Assembly: GCA_003021755.1 (NCBI GenBank)
Contig: PXQZ01000033.1
Location: 2,183 to 8,087, forward strand
From: Halobacteriales archaeon QH_8_67_36
GTDB lineage: Archaea; Halobacteriota; Halobacteria; Halobacteriales; Haloarculaceae
Length of the DNA: 5,905 nucleotides
Direction: 5' to 3'
The notes beneath the pieces are model-generated. The model did no database searches. It had not been told where the DNA came from and saw only the letters and a list, made by a program, of their open reading frames with translations. Of the stretch, positions 1-5,905 are shown one piece after another. Position 1 is the stretch's first letter, and each line of letters opens with the position of its first letter. Made by a program: the position numbers and the translations under genes.

Positions 1-254
1 GCCGCGTTGCGGTCGGCGGCGACCTCGGCCCGGTGGTCCACCTCCGGTTCGAGGTACAGCGTGACGTACCAGCCTTCGCCCGCGCGATCTGCCCCGGGGC
101 GACGAGTCCGCTTGCCGTGTGTGAGATACACCGTGGGGAGACACGGCGCGGGGAAGCTCTCGCTGTCGAAGACGTCCGGGCGGTACGCGAGGACGAGTTC
201 CGTTTCGGTCCGGTTCCACACCGTCCACTCCTCGGCCAGCGCCTCGAGGTCCAT
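1..254 (-). CDS. Small haloarchaeal protein, probable DUF5820 family (3' end outside window)
   Basis: The minus strand is open from an ATG at 254-252 to the window edge: 84 codons with no stop, and the gene continues to the left. The visible protein has a Trp pair near the start (W10, W13), then AYRPDVFDS (residues 23-31), PAPCLPTVYLTHG (35-47) and WYVTLYLEPEVDHR (62-75). This pattern of conserved aromatic, Pro and Cys residues resembles the uncharacterised haloarchaeal DUF5820 family as I remember it; I could not run a search. There is no signal peptide or membrane segment in the visible part, so it is probably cytoplasmic. No function is known to me. The ATG is preferred because no in-frame ATG, GTG or TTG lies just upstream and a good TATA box sits about 60 nt before it. 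It has no Shine-Dalgarno site. It is transcribed away from the prkA operon. Confidence 0.75.
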   Translation of the reverse strand, partial: MDLEALAEEWTVWNRTETELVLAYRPDVFDSESFPAPCLPTVYLTHGKRTRRPGADRAGEGWYVTLYLEPEVDHRAEVAADRNA

Positions 255-312
255 ACCGGGCGCTGTGGCTCGGCGGGCAATACGCTGTCGAACGGCCGCG
301 GTTTCGGTCGAG

Positions 313-318
313 TATAAA
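313..318 (-). promoter_or_regulatory. TATA box for the minus-strand DUF5820-like gene
   Basis: Read on the minus strand, positions 318-313 give TTTATA, a close match to the haloarchaeal TATA element. It is preceded by GGAACG, which could serve as a BRE. With the usual spacing of about 25 nt, transcription would start near 290, leaving a leader of about 35 nt before the ATG at 254. This is inferred from motif and spacing only. Confidence 0.5.
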
Positions 319-370
319 CTACGTTCCAGGACACTGCCGTGGTACACCATACCGACGCGACGCAGTCCGT

Positions 371-405
371 GGGTTCACCCGAAAATATCCGGGTGAGAGA
401 CCCGG
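371..405. repeat. Overlapping inverted repeats, candidate operator or RNA switch
   Basis: TCACCCG (375-381) and CGGGTGA (390-396) form a perfect 7-bp dyad around the 8-nt AT-rich centre AAAATATC (382-389). The outer GGGT (371-374) can pair with ACCC (400-403) if GAG (397-399) bulges out. The middle arm can instead pair downstream: CCGGGT (389-394) with ACCCGG (400-405), a perfect 6-bp stem with a 5-nt loop. The two pairings exclude each other. The spacing of half-sites also suits a dimeric DNA-binding regulator. The AT-rich centre preceded by CG resembles a weak BRE/TATA, so a bound protein could block transcription. The function is inferred. Confidence 0.45.
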
Positions 406-452
406 TGGTTTATGTGTCGGGGCAAAAGGGTCTTATTGTTGAAGCACTCACG

Positions 453-461
453 TAATAAATA
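453..461 (+). promoter_or_regulatory. Weak TATA candidate for the prkA operon
   Basis: TAATAAATA is the most AT-rich plus-strand element between the divergent genes. Normal archaeal spacing would put the transcription start near 480-485 and give a leader of about 185-190 nt before the ATG at 670. It is not a clean match to the haloarchaeal consensus. TTTATG (409-414) and the AT-rich centre of the dyad (382-389) are alternatives. No TATA sits at a distance that would give a leaderless transcript starting at 670. Confidence 0.25.
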
Positions 462-506
462 GTATCGGAACTACAGTCGAAGGCTGTCACTCGTTACCGA
501 GGGGGT

Positions 507-631
507 GGAGCGGTCCCCGTCCCCACCGCCAGCAATCACATGGTATCGCTTGCCAACCGGCCCAAACGGGTCATGCCGCGGTTTCCGGTTATGTACGGCT
601 GGAGCGGCGGCTGTCGTAGTCGGACCGCTCC
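507..631 (+). repeat. Competing inverted repeats in the prkA1 leader
   Basis: GGAGCGGTCC (507-516) and GGACCGCTCC (622-631) are perfect 10-bp complements. GGAGCGG (601-607) can also pair with the same downstream arm, CCGCTCC (625-631), as a 7-bp stem with a 17-nt loop. Between them, AACCGG (555-560) and CCGGTT (585-590) are a further inverted pair. If the leader is transcribed, the arm at 622-631, ending about 38 nt before the prkA1 start, can take part in two exclusive structures. In GC-rich DNA some pairing is expected by chance, and no riboswitch class is recognised. Confidence 0.35.
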
Positions 632-668
632 CGACTGGTCGCGTCGCGTGCAGAACTACTCGATATAG
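540..668 (+). other. 42-codon reading frame abutting the prkA1 start (possible uORF)
   Basis: An ATG at 540 opens 42 codons that end in TAG at 666-668, one base before the prkA1 ATG. Internal in-frame ATGs lie at 573 and 591. The peptide is rich in Arg (eight Arg, one Lys) and has one Cys and two Trp, quite unlike the acidic proteins around it. No Shine-Dalgarno site precedes any of the three ATGs. The 1-nt gap would suit translational coupling or reinitiation at prkA1, which itself lacks a Shine-Dalgarno site. Chance is an equally good explanation, and I do not call it a gene. Confidence 0.2.
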
Positions 669-669
669 C

Positions 670-2742
670 ATGAGCAAGAACAAAGAGACACTCGAAGCAC
701 TGAGCCAGGAGTACAAAGACACCATACCGGCGGACCTCCGGACCATCCGGACGTTCGACTGGTATCTCGACCAACTGTACGAGGACCCCCGTATCGCCCG
801 CAACGCCCACCAGCGCGTGGCGGACATGTTCGACTATTACGGGACCGAGTACGACGAAGACGCCGGCGTCGTCGAGTACGAGATCGCCAGCGAGGACCCC
901 ATCACCGACGGCGAGAACACGTTCTACGGGCGGGAGGTCCACGAGGCCATCCACGAGTTCGTCAACAAAGTCAAGTCCGGCGCCCGCGGGCTGGGTCCCG
1001 AGAAGCGAATCAAGCTCCTTCTGGGTCCGGTCGGGTCGGGGAAATCCGACTTCGACCGACAGGTTCGGCGCTACTACGAGGACTACACCCGCGGCGACGG
1101 GGGCCGGATGTACACGTTCCGCTGGACGAACCTCTGTGACGTGATTCACGACCAGGACCCGGGCGACGACGTGGTCCGCTCGCCGATGAACCAGGACCCG
1201 CTCGTCCTGCTCCCGCAGGACCAGCGCGACCGGGTCATCGAGGACATCAACGAGGAACTGGACGCTCCCTACACCATCCGCAACGAGCAGGACCTCGACC
1301 CGGCCTCGGAGTTCTACATGGACCGGCTGCTGGCGTACTACGACGACAACCTCCAGGAAGTACTGGAAAAGCACGTCGAGATCATCCGCTTCGTCGCCGA
1401 CGAGAACCAGCGCCAGGGCATCGAGACGTTCGAGCCAAAGGACAAGAAAAACCAGGACGAGACCGAACTTACCGGCGACGTCAACTACTCCAAGATCGCC
1501 ATTTACGGGGAGAGCGACCCGCGAGCCTTCGACTACTCGGGCGCCTTCTGTAACGCCAACCGGGGTATCTTCTCCGGCGAGGAGCTACTCAAACTCCAGC
1601 GGGAGTTCCTCTATGACTTCCTCCATGCCAGCCAGGAACAGACTATCAAGCCGAAGAACAACCCCCGTATCGACATCGACCAGGTTATCGTCGGCCGGAC
1701 AAACATGCCCGAGTACCGGGACAAGAAGGGCGACGAGAAGATGGAGGCGTTCAACGACCGGACCAAGCGCATCGACTTCCCGTACGTCCTTCAGTACGAG
1801 GAGGAAGCCAGGATATACCGGAAGATGCTTCGGAACGCCGACCTGCCGGACATCCAGGTCGAACCACACACGCTGGAGATGGCCGGTCTCTTCGGCGTCC
1901 TCACTCGTATCGAGGAACCCGACACGGCGTCGGTCGAACTGGTCCAGAAGGCCAAGGCGTACAACGGCGAAATAGACGAGGCCGACGATATCGACGTCAA
2001 GAAGCTCCGCGAGGAGGCCGAACACGCCGCCGACATTCGTGAGGGGATGGAGGGTGTCTCGCCCCGGTTCATCGGCGACGAGATAGCCGAGGCCATCATG
2101 GACTCGATGCACCGCAGCCGTGACTTCCTCTCGCCGCTGACGACGTTCAACCATCTAGAGGGGAACCTGGAGAACCACGGCTCGATCGACGCCGAATCGT
2201 TCGACGAGTACTACCGCTTTCTCGAACTCGTCCGCGAGGAGTACAAGGAGCGGGCCATCGAGGACGTGCGCCACGCGCTGGCCTACGACATGGACGAGAT
2301 ACAGCGCCAGGGCGAGAAGTACATGGACCACGTAATGGCCTACATCGACGACGACACCGTCGAGGACGAGCTGACCGGTCGGGAGCAGGAACCCGACGAG
2401 CAGTTCCTGCGCTCCGTCGAGGAGAAACTCAATCTCCCCGAGGACCGCAAGGACGACTTCAGGCAGGAGGTCAGCAACTGGGTCAGCCGCCGGGCCCGCG
2501 AGGGTGATACGTTCAACCCCCAGGACAACGACCGCCTGCGCCGCGCGCTGGAGCGGAAGCTCTGGGAGGACAAGAAACACAACATCAACTTCTCCGCGCT
2601 GGTTTCGTCGGGGGAGATGGACGACGACGAGCGCAACCAGTGGATAGACGCGCTCATCGAACAGGGCTACTCCGAGGAGGGCGCGCGTGAAGTGCTCGAG
2701 TTCGCCGGCGCGGAGGTCGCCAAAAGCGAGATGGAGGAGTAG
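670..2742 (+). CDS. prkA: PrkA/YeaG-type AAA+ protein (putative serine protein kinase), first paralogue
   Basis: This 690-aa protein resembles E. coli YeaG (about 644 aa) and B. subtilis PrkA (631 aa) along its whole length. The PrkA AAA domain has Walker A GPVGSGKS at residues 119-126 (K125), the family motif DYSGAFCNANRG at 288-299, a sensor-like strand VGRTNMPE at 341-348, and FNDRTKRIDFP at 361-371, where R364 fits an arginine finger. The C-terminal PrkA domain includes EGMEGVSPRF at 458-467 and ends in an INFSALVSSGE...WIDALIEQGYSEE block matching the YeaG C-terminus. The family is described as a serine kinase, and B. subtilis PrkA has also been reported as an ATP-dependent protease. No Hanks-type HRD or DFG motif is visible. 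The protein is probably cytoplasmic. The ATG at 670 is chosen because the acidic, family-like sequence begins there. It has no Shine-Dalgarno site. Confidence 0.93.
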   Translation: MSKNKETLEALSQEYKDTIPADLRTIRTFDWYLDQLYEDPRIARNAHQRVADMFDYYGTEYDEDAGVVEYEIASEDPITDGENTFYGREVHEAIHEFVNKVKSGARGLGPEKRIKLLLGPVGSGKSDFDRQVRRYYEDYTRGDGGRMYTFRWTNLCDVIHDQDPGDDVVRSPMNQDPLVLLPQDQRDRVIEDINEELDAPYTIRNEQDLDPASEFYMDRLLAYYDDNLQEVLEKHVEIIRFVADENQRQGIETFEPKDKKNQDETELTGDVNYSKIAIYGESDPRAFDYSGAFCNANRGIFSGEELLKLQREFLYDFLHASQEQTIKPKNNPRIDIDQVIVGRTNMPEYRDKKGDEKMEAFNDRTKRIDFPYVLQYEEEARIYRKMLRNADLPDIQVEPHTLEMAGLFGVLTRIEEPDTASVELVQKAKAYNGEIDEADDIDVKKLREEAEHAADIREGMEGVSPRFIGDEIAEAIMDSMHRSRDFLSPLTTFNHLEGNLENHGSIDAESFDEYYRFLELVREEYKERAIEDVRHALAYDMDEIQRQGEKYMDHVMAYIDDDTVEDELTGREQEPDEQFLRSVEEKLNLPEDRKDDFRQEVSNWVSRRAREGDTFNPQDNDRLRRALERKLWEDKKHNINFSALVSSGEMDDDERNQWIDALIEQGYSEEGAREVLEFAGAEVAKSEMEE
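2733..2737 (+). promoter_or_regulatory. Shine-Dalgarno site for the second prkA
   Basis: GGAGG lies inside the last codons of the first prkA gene, 5 nt before the ATG at 2743. It supports that start and means the second paralogue can be loaded independently although the genes abut. The first gene of the operon has no such site. Confidence 0.7.
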
Positions 2743-5025
2743 ATGAGCGGCGAGGAGTACATCGACCGCGCCGACGAGGCCCTCGACGCCACCTACGAGG
2801 AGCCGATGGCACTGGGGGAGTACGTCGACACCGTCCTTGAGACCCCCCGGATAGCCGCTCACGCCTCGAAGTACCTGCTCGCTGCAATCGAGGCTGCGGG
2901 CACTCGTACGGTCATCGAGGAGGGCGATGAGAAGGAGCGGTACCGCTTCTTCGACGACCCGCACAACGACGGCGAGCACGCCATCCTCGGCAACACCGAG
3001 GTGCTGAACGCCTTCGTGGACGACCTGCGCTCCATCGCAGCGGGCCGGGGCAAGGACGAGAAGATCGTCTGGCTCGAAGGCCCGACGGCGACGGGCAAAT
3101 CGGAGCTCAAACGCTGTCTCATCAACGGGCTTCGGGAGTACTCTCGCACCCCCGAGGGCCGGCGCTACACCGTCGAGTGGAACGTCGCCGGCGCCGGCGG
3201 CAGCGACAGCGCGCTGACCTACGGTGACACCCCGATCGAGGACGAGGACGACTGGTACGAGAGCCCCGTCCAGGTCCACCCGCTGACCGTGTTCCCGAAA
3301 GACGTGCGCGAGGAGCTGCTGGCGGAAATCAACGACCGGCTGGACGACCACATCGAGGTTCGCGCCGACGGGGAACTCGACCCCTTCTCGCGGGAGGCGC
3401 ATGACTTCCTGGAGGAGCAGTACCGTCGCAGCGGCGAGGAGAACCTTTTTTCGGCCGTAACGGACCCCTCGCACCTGCGCGTGAAAAACTTCGTCGTCGA
3501 CGTGGGCCGGGGCATCGGCGTCCTCCACTCGGAGGACGAGGGCACCCCGAAGGAGCGCCTCGTCGGCTCGTGGATGCACGGGATGCTCCGCGAACTGGAC
3601 TCGCGGGGCCGAAAGAACCCCCAGGCGTTCTCCTACGACGGCGTCCTCTCGCAGGGCAACGGCCTGCTGACCGTCGTCGAGGACGCCGCCCAGCACGCCG
3701 ACCTGCTGCAGAAACTGCTGAACGTCCCCGACGAGAGCCGGGTCAAGCTCGACAAGGGCATCGGGATGGACGTCGACACCCAGCTCGTCATCATCTCGAA
3801 CCCGGACTTGGAGGCCCAGCTCAACCAGCACGCCGACCGGGAGGGCCAGGACCCGCTGAAGGCGCTCAAGCGCCGGCTGGACAAACACGAGTTCACGTAC
3901 CTGACGAACCTCTCGCTGGAATCGCAGTTGCTCAGACGCGAGCTCACGAACGAAACCAGCGTCTGGGACCCGGACTCCTGGGAGGAGCTTGAGGCGTGGA
4001 TTCAGGAACCGGTGTCGGTGTCGGTCAGGGACGACCTCGACACGCCGACGGAGAAGGACATCGCGCCCCACACCATCGAGGCGGCCGCGCTCTACGCCGT
4101 CGTCTCGCGGCTCGACAGCGCGACCGTCCCGGCCGGACTTGACCTGGTCGAGAAGGCGCTACTCTTCGACCGGGGCTACCTGATGGAGGGCGACGAGCGC
4201 GTCGACATCGACGATTACGACGTGGAGACGACGGATGCGGACGGCGACCACGGCATCCCCGTGACCTACGTCCGCGACGTCGTGGCCGACCTGCTGCATG
4301 AGACACAGGACCGCCACCATCCGGAGCTGCCGGTCGAGCACGTCATCATGCCCCGGGACGTGCTGAACGCCATCGCGGAGGGGCTGGCGGACGCGCCGGT
4401 GTTCTCGCCCGGCGAGGCGACCGAGTACGAGGAGCGCGTGGTCCCGGTGAAAAACTACGTCTTCGGCGAACAGGAGCAGGACGTGCTGGCCGCGCTGATG
4501 CGGGACAAGCGTGTCGACGAGGCCACCGTCGAGGAGTACATCGAGCAGGTGTACGCCTGGGCCTCCGACGAACAGATAGAGAACGAGCGCGGGGAGTACG
4601 TCGACCCCGATCCGCTGAAAATGAAGGTGTTCGAGATAGAGCATCTCGGTCGGTTCGACGAGAAGAACTACGACGGCGGCGAGGCCGACCACGCGGTCAC
4701 GAAGTTCCGGACGGAGAAGATAATCACGGCGCTGAACCGCCACGCGTGGCAGCGCCGCGACGAGGAGTTCCGCGTCGGCGACGTCTCGCCAAAGGAGATT
4801 CCGGTCATCAAGACCGTGCTGGGCAGCCACGACTGGGACAACGTCAAGCGGACCTACGAGGACTTCGAGCCGGGGCAGTGGGACAACCCGCCGTCGGGCA
4901 CCGAGACGGCCACACTCAAGGAGAAAACCGTCCGGAACATGATGGAGATGCACGACTACAGCGAGGCGGCCGCCGAGCTGACCAGCCGCCACGTCATGAA
5001 CCAGGTGAGCTACAGATGGGACTGA
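2743..5025 (+). CDS. prkA: Second, divergent PrkA-type AAA+ protein
   Basis: This 760-aa protein is a paralogue of the gene before it. Shared blocks in the same order are the N-terminal ETPRIAAHA (residues 33-41; compare EDPRIARNA), Walker A GPTATGKS (113-120, K119), and a SPVQVHPLTVFPKD stretch matching SPMNQDPLVLLPQD. Next come AFSYDGVLSQGNGLL (295-309), an acidic pair at E313-D314, the sensor-like strand LVIISNPDLE (348-357), and LKRRLDKHEF (375-384) with R377/R378 at the arginine-finger position. It departs from bacterial PrkA in two ways. The SGALCRANRG motif has become DGVLSQGNGL, and an extra acidic segment lies in the C-terminal half near residues 480-510. The extreme C-terminus (NMMEMHDYSEAAAELTSRHV) still resembles the family's end. 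It starts directly after the previous stop, with no gap. Likely a partner subunit for the first PrkA; whether it has activity of its own is unknown. Confidence 0.88.
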   Translation: MSGEEYIDRADEALDATYEEPMALGEYVDTVLETPRIAAHASKYLLAAIEAAGTRTVIEEGDEKERYRFFDDPHNDGEHAILGNTEVLNAFVDDLRSIAAGRGKDEKIVWLEGPTATGKSELKRCLINGLREYSRTPEGRRYTVEWNVAGAGGSDSALTYGDTPIEDEDDWYESPVQVHPLTVFPKDVREELLAEINDRLDDHIEVRADGELDPFSREAHDFLEEQYRRSGEENLFSAVTDPSHLRVKNFVVDVGRGIGVLHSEDEGTPKERLVGSWMHGMLRELDSRGRKNPQAFSYDGVLSQGNGLLTVVEDAAQHADLLQKLLNVPDESRVKLDKGIGMDVDTQLVIISNPDLEAQLNQHADREGQDPLKALKRRLDKHEFTYLTNLSLESQLLRRELTNETSVWDPDSWEELEAWIQEPVSVSVRDDLDTPTEKDIAPHTIEAAALYAVVSRLDSATVPAGLDLVEKALLFDRGYLMEGDERVDIDDYDVETTDADGDHGIPVTYVRDVVADLLHETQDRHHPELPVEHVIMPRDVLNAIAEGLADAPVFSPGEATEYEERVVPVKNYVFGEQEQDVLAALMRDKRVDEATVEEYIEQVYAWASDEQIENERGEYVDPDPLKMKVFEIEHLGRFDEKNYDGGEADHAVTKFRTEKIITALNRHAWQRRDEEFRVGDVSPKEIPVIKTVLGSHDWDNVKRTYEDFEPGQWDNPPSGTETATLKEKTVRNMMEMHDYSEAAAELTSRHVMNQVSYRWD
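5003..5008 (+). promoter_or_regulatory. Shine-Dalgarno site for the DUF444 gene
   Basis: AGGTGA, complementary to part of the 16S rRNA 3' end, lies 7 nt before the ATG at 5016 and within the end of the second prkA. It supports that ATG as the start and the 10-bp overlap between the genes. Confidence 0.65.
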
Positions 5026-5905
5026 AAGACGACCTCGAACGGTACCGCGAGGTCGGCGAGGAGCGCCGCCAGGACCTGGCGGAGTTCATCCAGTACGGCG
5101 ACCTCGGCCGGTCTCGCGACGACGAGGTGAGGATACCCATCAAGATAGTCGACCTGCCGGAGTTCGCTTACGACCAGCGCGACAAGGGCGGCGTCGGCCA
5201 GGGCGAGGACGCCCAGGAGGGCGACCCCGTCGGCCAGCCACAGCCCCAGCCCGGTGACGGCGACGACGGCGAGGACGGCGAGCCCGGCGAGGAGGGCGGC
5301 GAACACGAGTACTACGAGATGGACCCCGAGGAGTTCGCACAGGAGCTGGACGAACAGCTCGGTCTGGACCTCGATCCCAAGGGAAAGACGGTCGTCGAGG
5401 AGAAGGAGGGCGACTTCACGGATATCACCCGCTCCGGGCCGTCCTCGACGCTCGACTTCGAGCGGCTGTTCAAGAAGGGGCTCAGGCGCAAGCTGTCGAT
5501 GGACTTCGACGAGGAGTACGTCCGCGAGGCGCTGAAAGTCGACGACTGGGGGCCGGCCACGGTGTTCGAGTGGGCCCGCGAGAACAACATTCCCGTGTCG
5601 AAAGCGTGGATAGAGGACGCCTACGGCGATCTCCCGACCGAGGAGAGATCGACGTGGGCGAACATCGAGGAGATGGAGGCCAACGTCGAGAAGGTCGACA
5701 CCTCGACGCGCATCCGTCGGGAGGGGGTCGACCAGATTCCGTTCCGCCGGGAGGACGAGCGCTACCGCTACCCCGAAATCGTCGAGGAGCGCGAGAAGAA
5801 CGTCGTCGTAGTCAACATCCGCGACGTGTCCGGGTCGATGCGCCAGAAAAAGCGGGAGCTGGTCGAGCGGACCTTCACGCCGCTTGACTGGTATCTCCAG
5901 GGCAA
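5016..5905 (+). CDS. YeaH/YhbH family (DUF444, UPF0229) vWA-domain protein, 3' end outside window
   Basis: 296 codons are visible and open to the right edge; E. coli YeaH has 427 residues. A charged N-terminal segment is followed by a Gly/Pro/Asp/Glu/Gln-rich linker at about residues 58-96, as in YeaH. Next come EYYEMDPEEFAQELDEQLGL, matching the YeaH block before its core, a Lys/Arg stretch near LFKKGLRRK, and IPFRREDERYRYPE (compare VPFIDTFDLRYKNYE in YeaH). The visible part ends just past NIRDVSGSM, whose DVSGSM (270-275) is the MIDAS DxSxS metal site of a von Willebrand A fold. A segment around residues 176-206 (from DDWGPATVF to GDLP) has no clear match in YeaH and may be archaeal. The ATG at 5016 overlaps the upstream gene by 10 bp, so translation is probably coupled. 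It is probably a partner of the two PrkA ATPases; its biochemical role is unknown. A SpoVR gene may follow. Confidence 0.9.
   Translation, partial: MGLKDDLERYREVGEERRQDLAEFIQYGDLGRSRDDEVRIPIKIVDLPEFAYDQRDKGGVGQGEDAQEGDPVGQPQPQPGDGDDGEDGEPGEEGGEHEYYEMDPEEFAQELDEQLGLDLDPKGKTVVEEKEGDFTDITRSGPSSTLDFERLFKKGLRRKLSMDFDEEYVREALKVDDWGPATVFEWARENNIPVSKAWIEDAYGDLPTEERSTWANIEEMEANVEKVDTSTRIRREGVDQIPFRREDERYRYPEIVEEREKNVVVVNIRDVSGSMRQKKRELVERTFTPLDWYLQG

Larger units (their letters stand above)
255..669. other. Divergent intergenic and leader region (415 bp)
   Basis: No convincing protein-coding gene lies here. The prkA1 frame is open back to a GTG at 505, but the added 55 residues are basic, Cys-containing and Pro-rich. 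They look nothing like the acidic protein that follows, so I read them as untranslated leader. The region holds a minus-strand TATA box, overlapping inverted repeats at 371-405, an AT-rich stretch near 431-465 that may be the operon promoter, and a second set of inverted repeats at 507-631. I see no tRNA, rRNA, CRISPR array or insertion sequence. Confidence 0.7.

Noticed and set aside
7..396. Plus-strand reading frame of 129 codons at the left edge
   Set aside because: It lies opposite the DUF5820-like gene, is rich in Ser and Arg, runs through the TATA box and dyad, and has no promoter of its own.
412..462. 16-codon plus-strand reading frame starting ATGTGTCGG
   Set aside because: Very short, basic, without a Shine-Dalgarno site, and it runs through the candidate operon promoter.
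505..669. N-terminal extension of the first PrkA from a GTG at 505
   Set aside because: The 55 extra residues are basic, Pro- and Cys-containing and unlike a haloarchaeal protein. The family-like acidic sequence starts at the ATG at 670.
3446..3451. Run of six T in the second prkA, possible terminator or slippage site
   Set aside because: It lies inside an uninterrupted frame with conserved sequence on both sides, and no hairpin or alternative product is evident. A terminator here would split the operon.
2155..4071. 638-codon open frame on the minus strand across the junction of the two prkA genes
   Set aside because: It mirrors the codon bias of the real genes in GC-rich DNA, spans a gene boundary, and its product is a Val/Leu/Arg-rich sequence with no recognisable family. 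The plus-strand proteins have clear motifs throughout.
5190..5305. GGCGAC/GGCGAG-rich stretch as a DNA repeat or CRISPR-like element
   Set aside because: It encodes the low-complexity linker of the DUF444 protein, a feature shared with E. coli YeaH; the units are irregular and in frame.

Overview
The window looks like chromosomal DNA from a haloarchaeon. GC is high, the predicted proteins are rich in Asp and Glu, and the core-promoter signals are archaeal TATA-type. The two downstream genes have Shine-Dalgarno sites, while the first gene of the operon has none. I cannot name the species.

Layout. Positions 1-254 hold the 5' part of a minus-strand gene for a small haloarchaeal protein, probably of the DUF5820 family, which runs off the left edge. 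Positions 255-669 are a divergent intergenic and leader region. It holds a TATA box for the minus-strand gene, a cluster of mutually exclusive inverted repeats (371-405), a weak plus-strand TATA candidate (about 453-461), a second set of competing inverted repeats (507-631), and a 42-codon reading frame (540-668) that stops 1 nt before the next start codon. Positions 670-5905 are a tight plus-strand operon. It starts with a PrkA/YeaG-type AAA+ protein (690 aa). Next, with no gap, comes a divergent PrkA paralogue (760 aa). It overlaps by 10 bp a YeaH/YhbH (DUF444, UPF0229) protein with a von Willebrand A fold, which is cut by the right edge just after its metal-binding DxSxS motif.

How the genes fit together. 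The operon is the archaeal form of the bacterial yeaG-yeaH module (prkA-yhbH in Bacillus), which usually works with SpoVR/YcgB. In bacteria these genes are tied to stationary phase, nitrogen starvation or sporulation. An AAA+ ATPase paired with a vWA protein also recalls the MoxR/RavA-ViaA type of chaperone-like machine. The archaeal version has two non-identical PrkA subunits instead of one. The first is close to the bacterial family along its whole length. The second keeps an intact Walker A motif but departs in the region after it and in its C-terminal half. A SpoVR gene just beyond 5905 is expected but not visible.

Most of this is a known gene family whose biochemistry is poorly understood. 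The less explained parts are the duplicated and diverged ATPase pair and the structured, Shine-Dalgarno-less leader in front of it.
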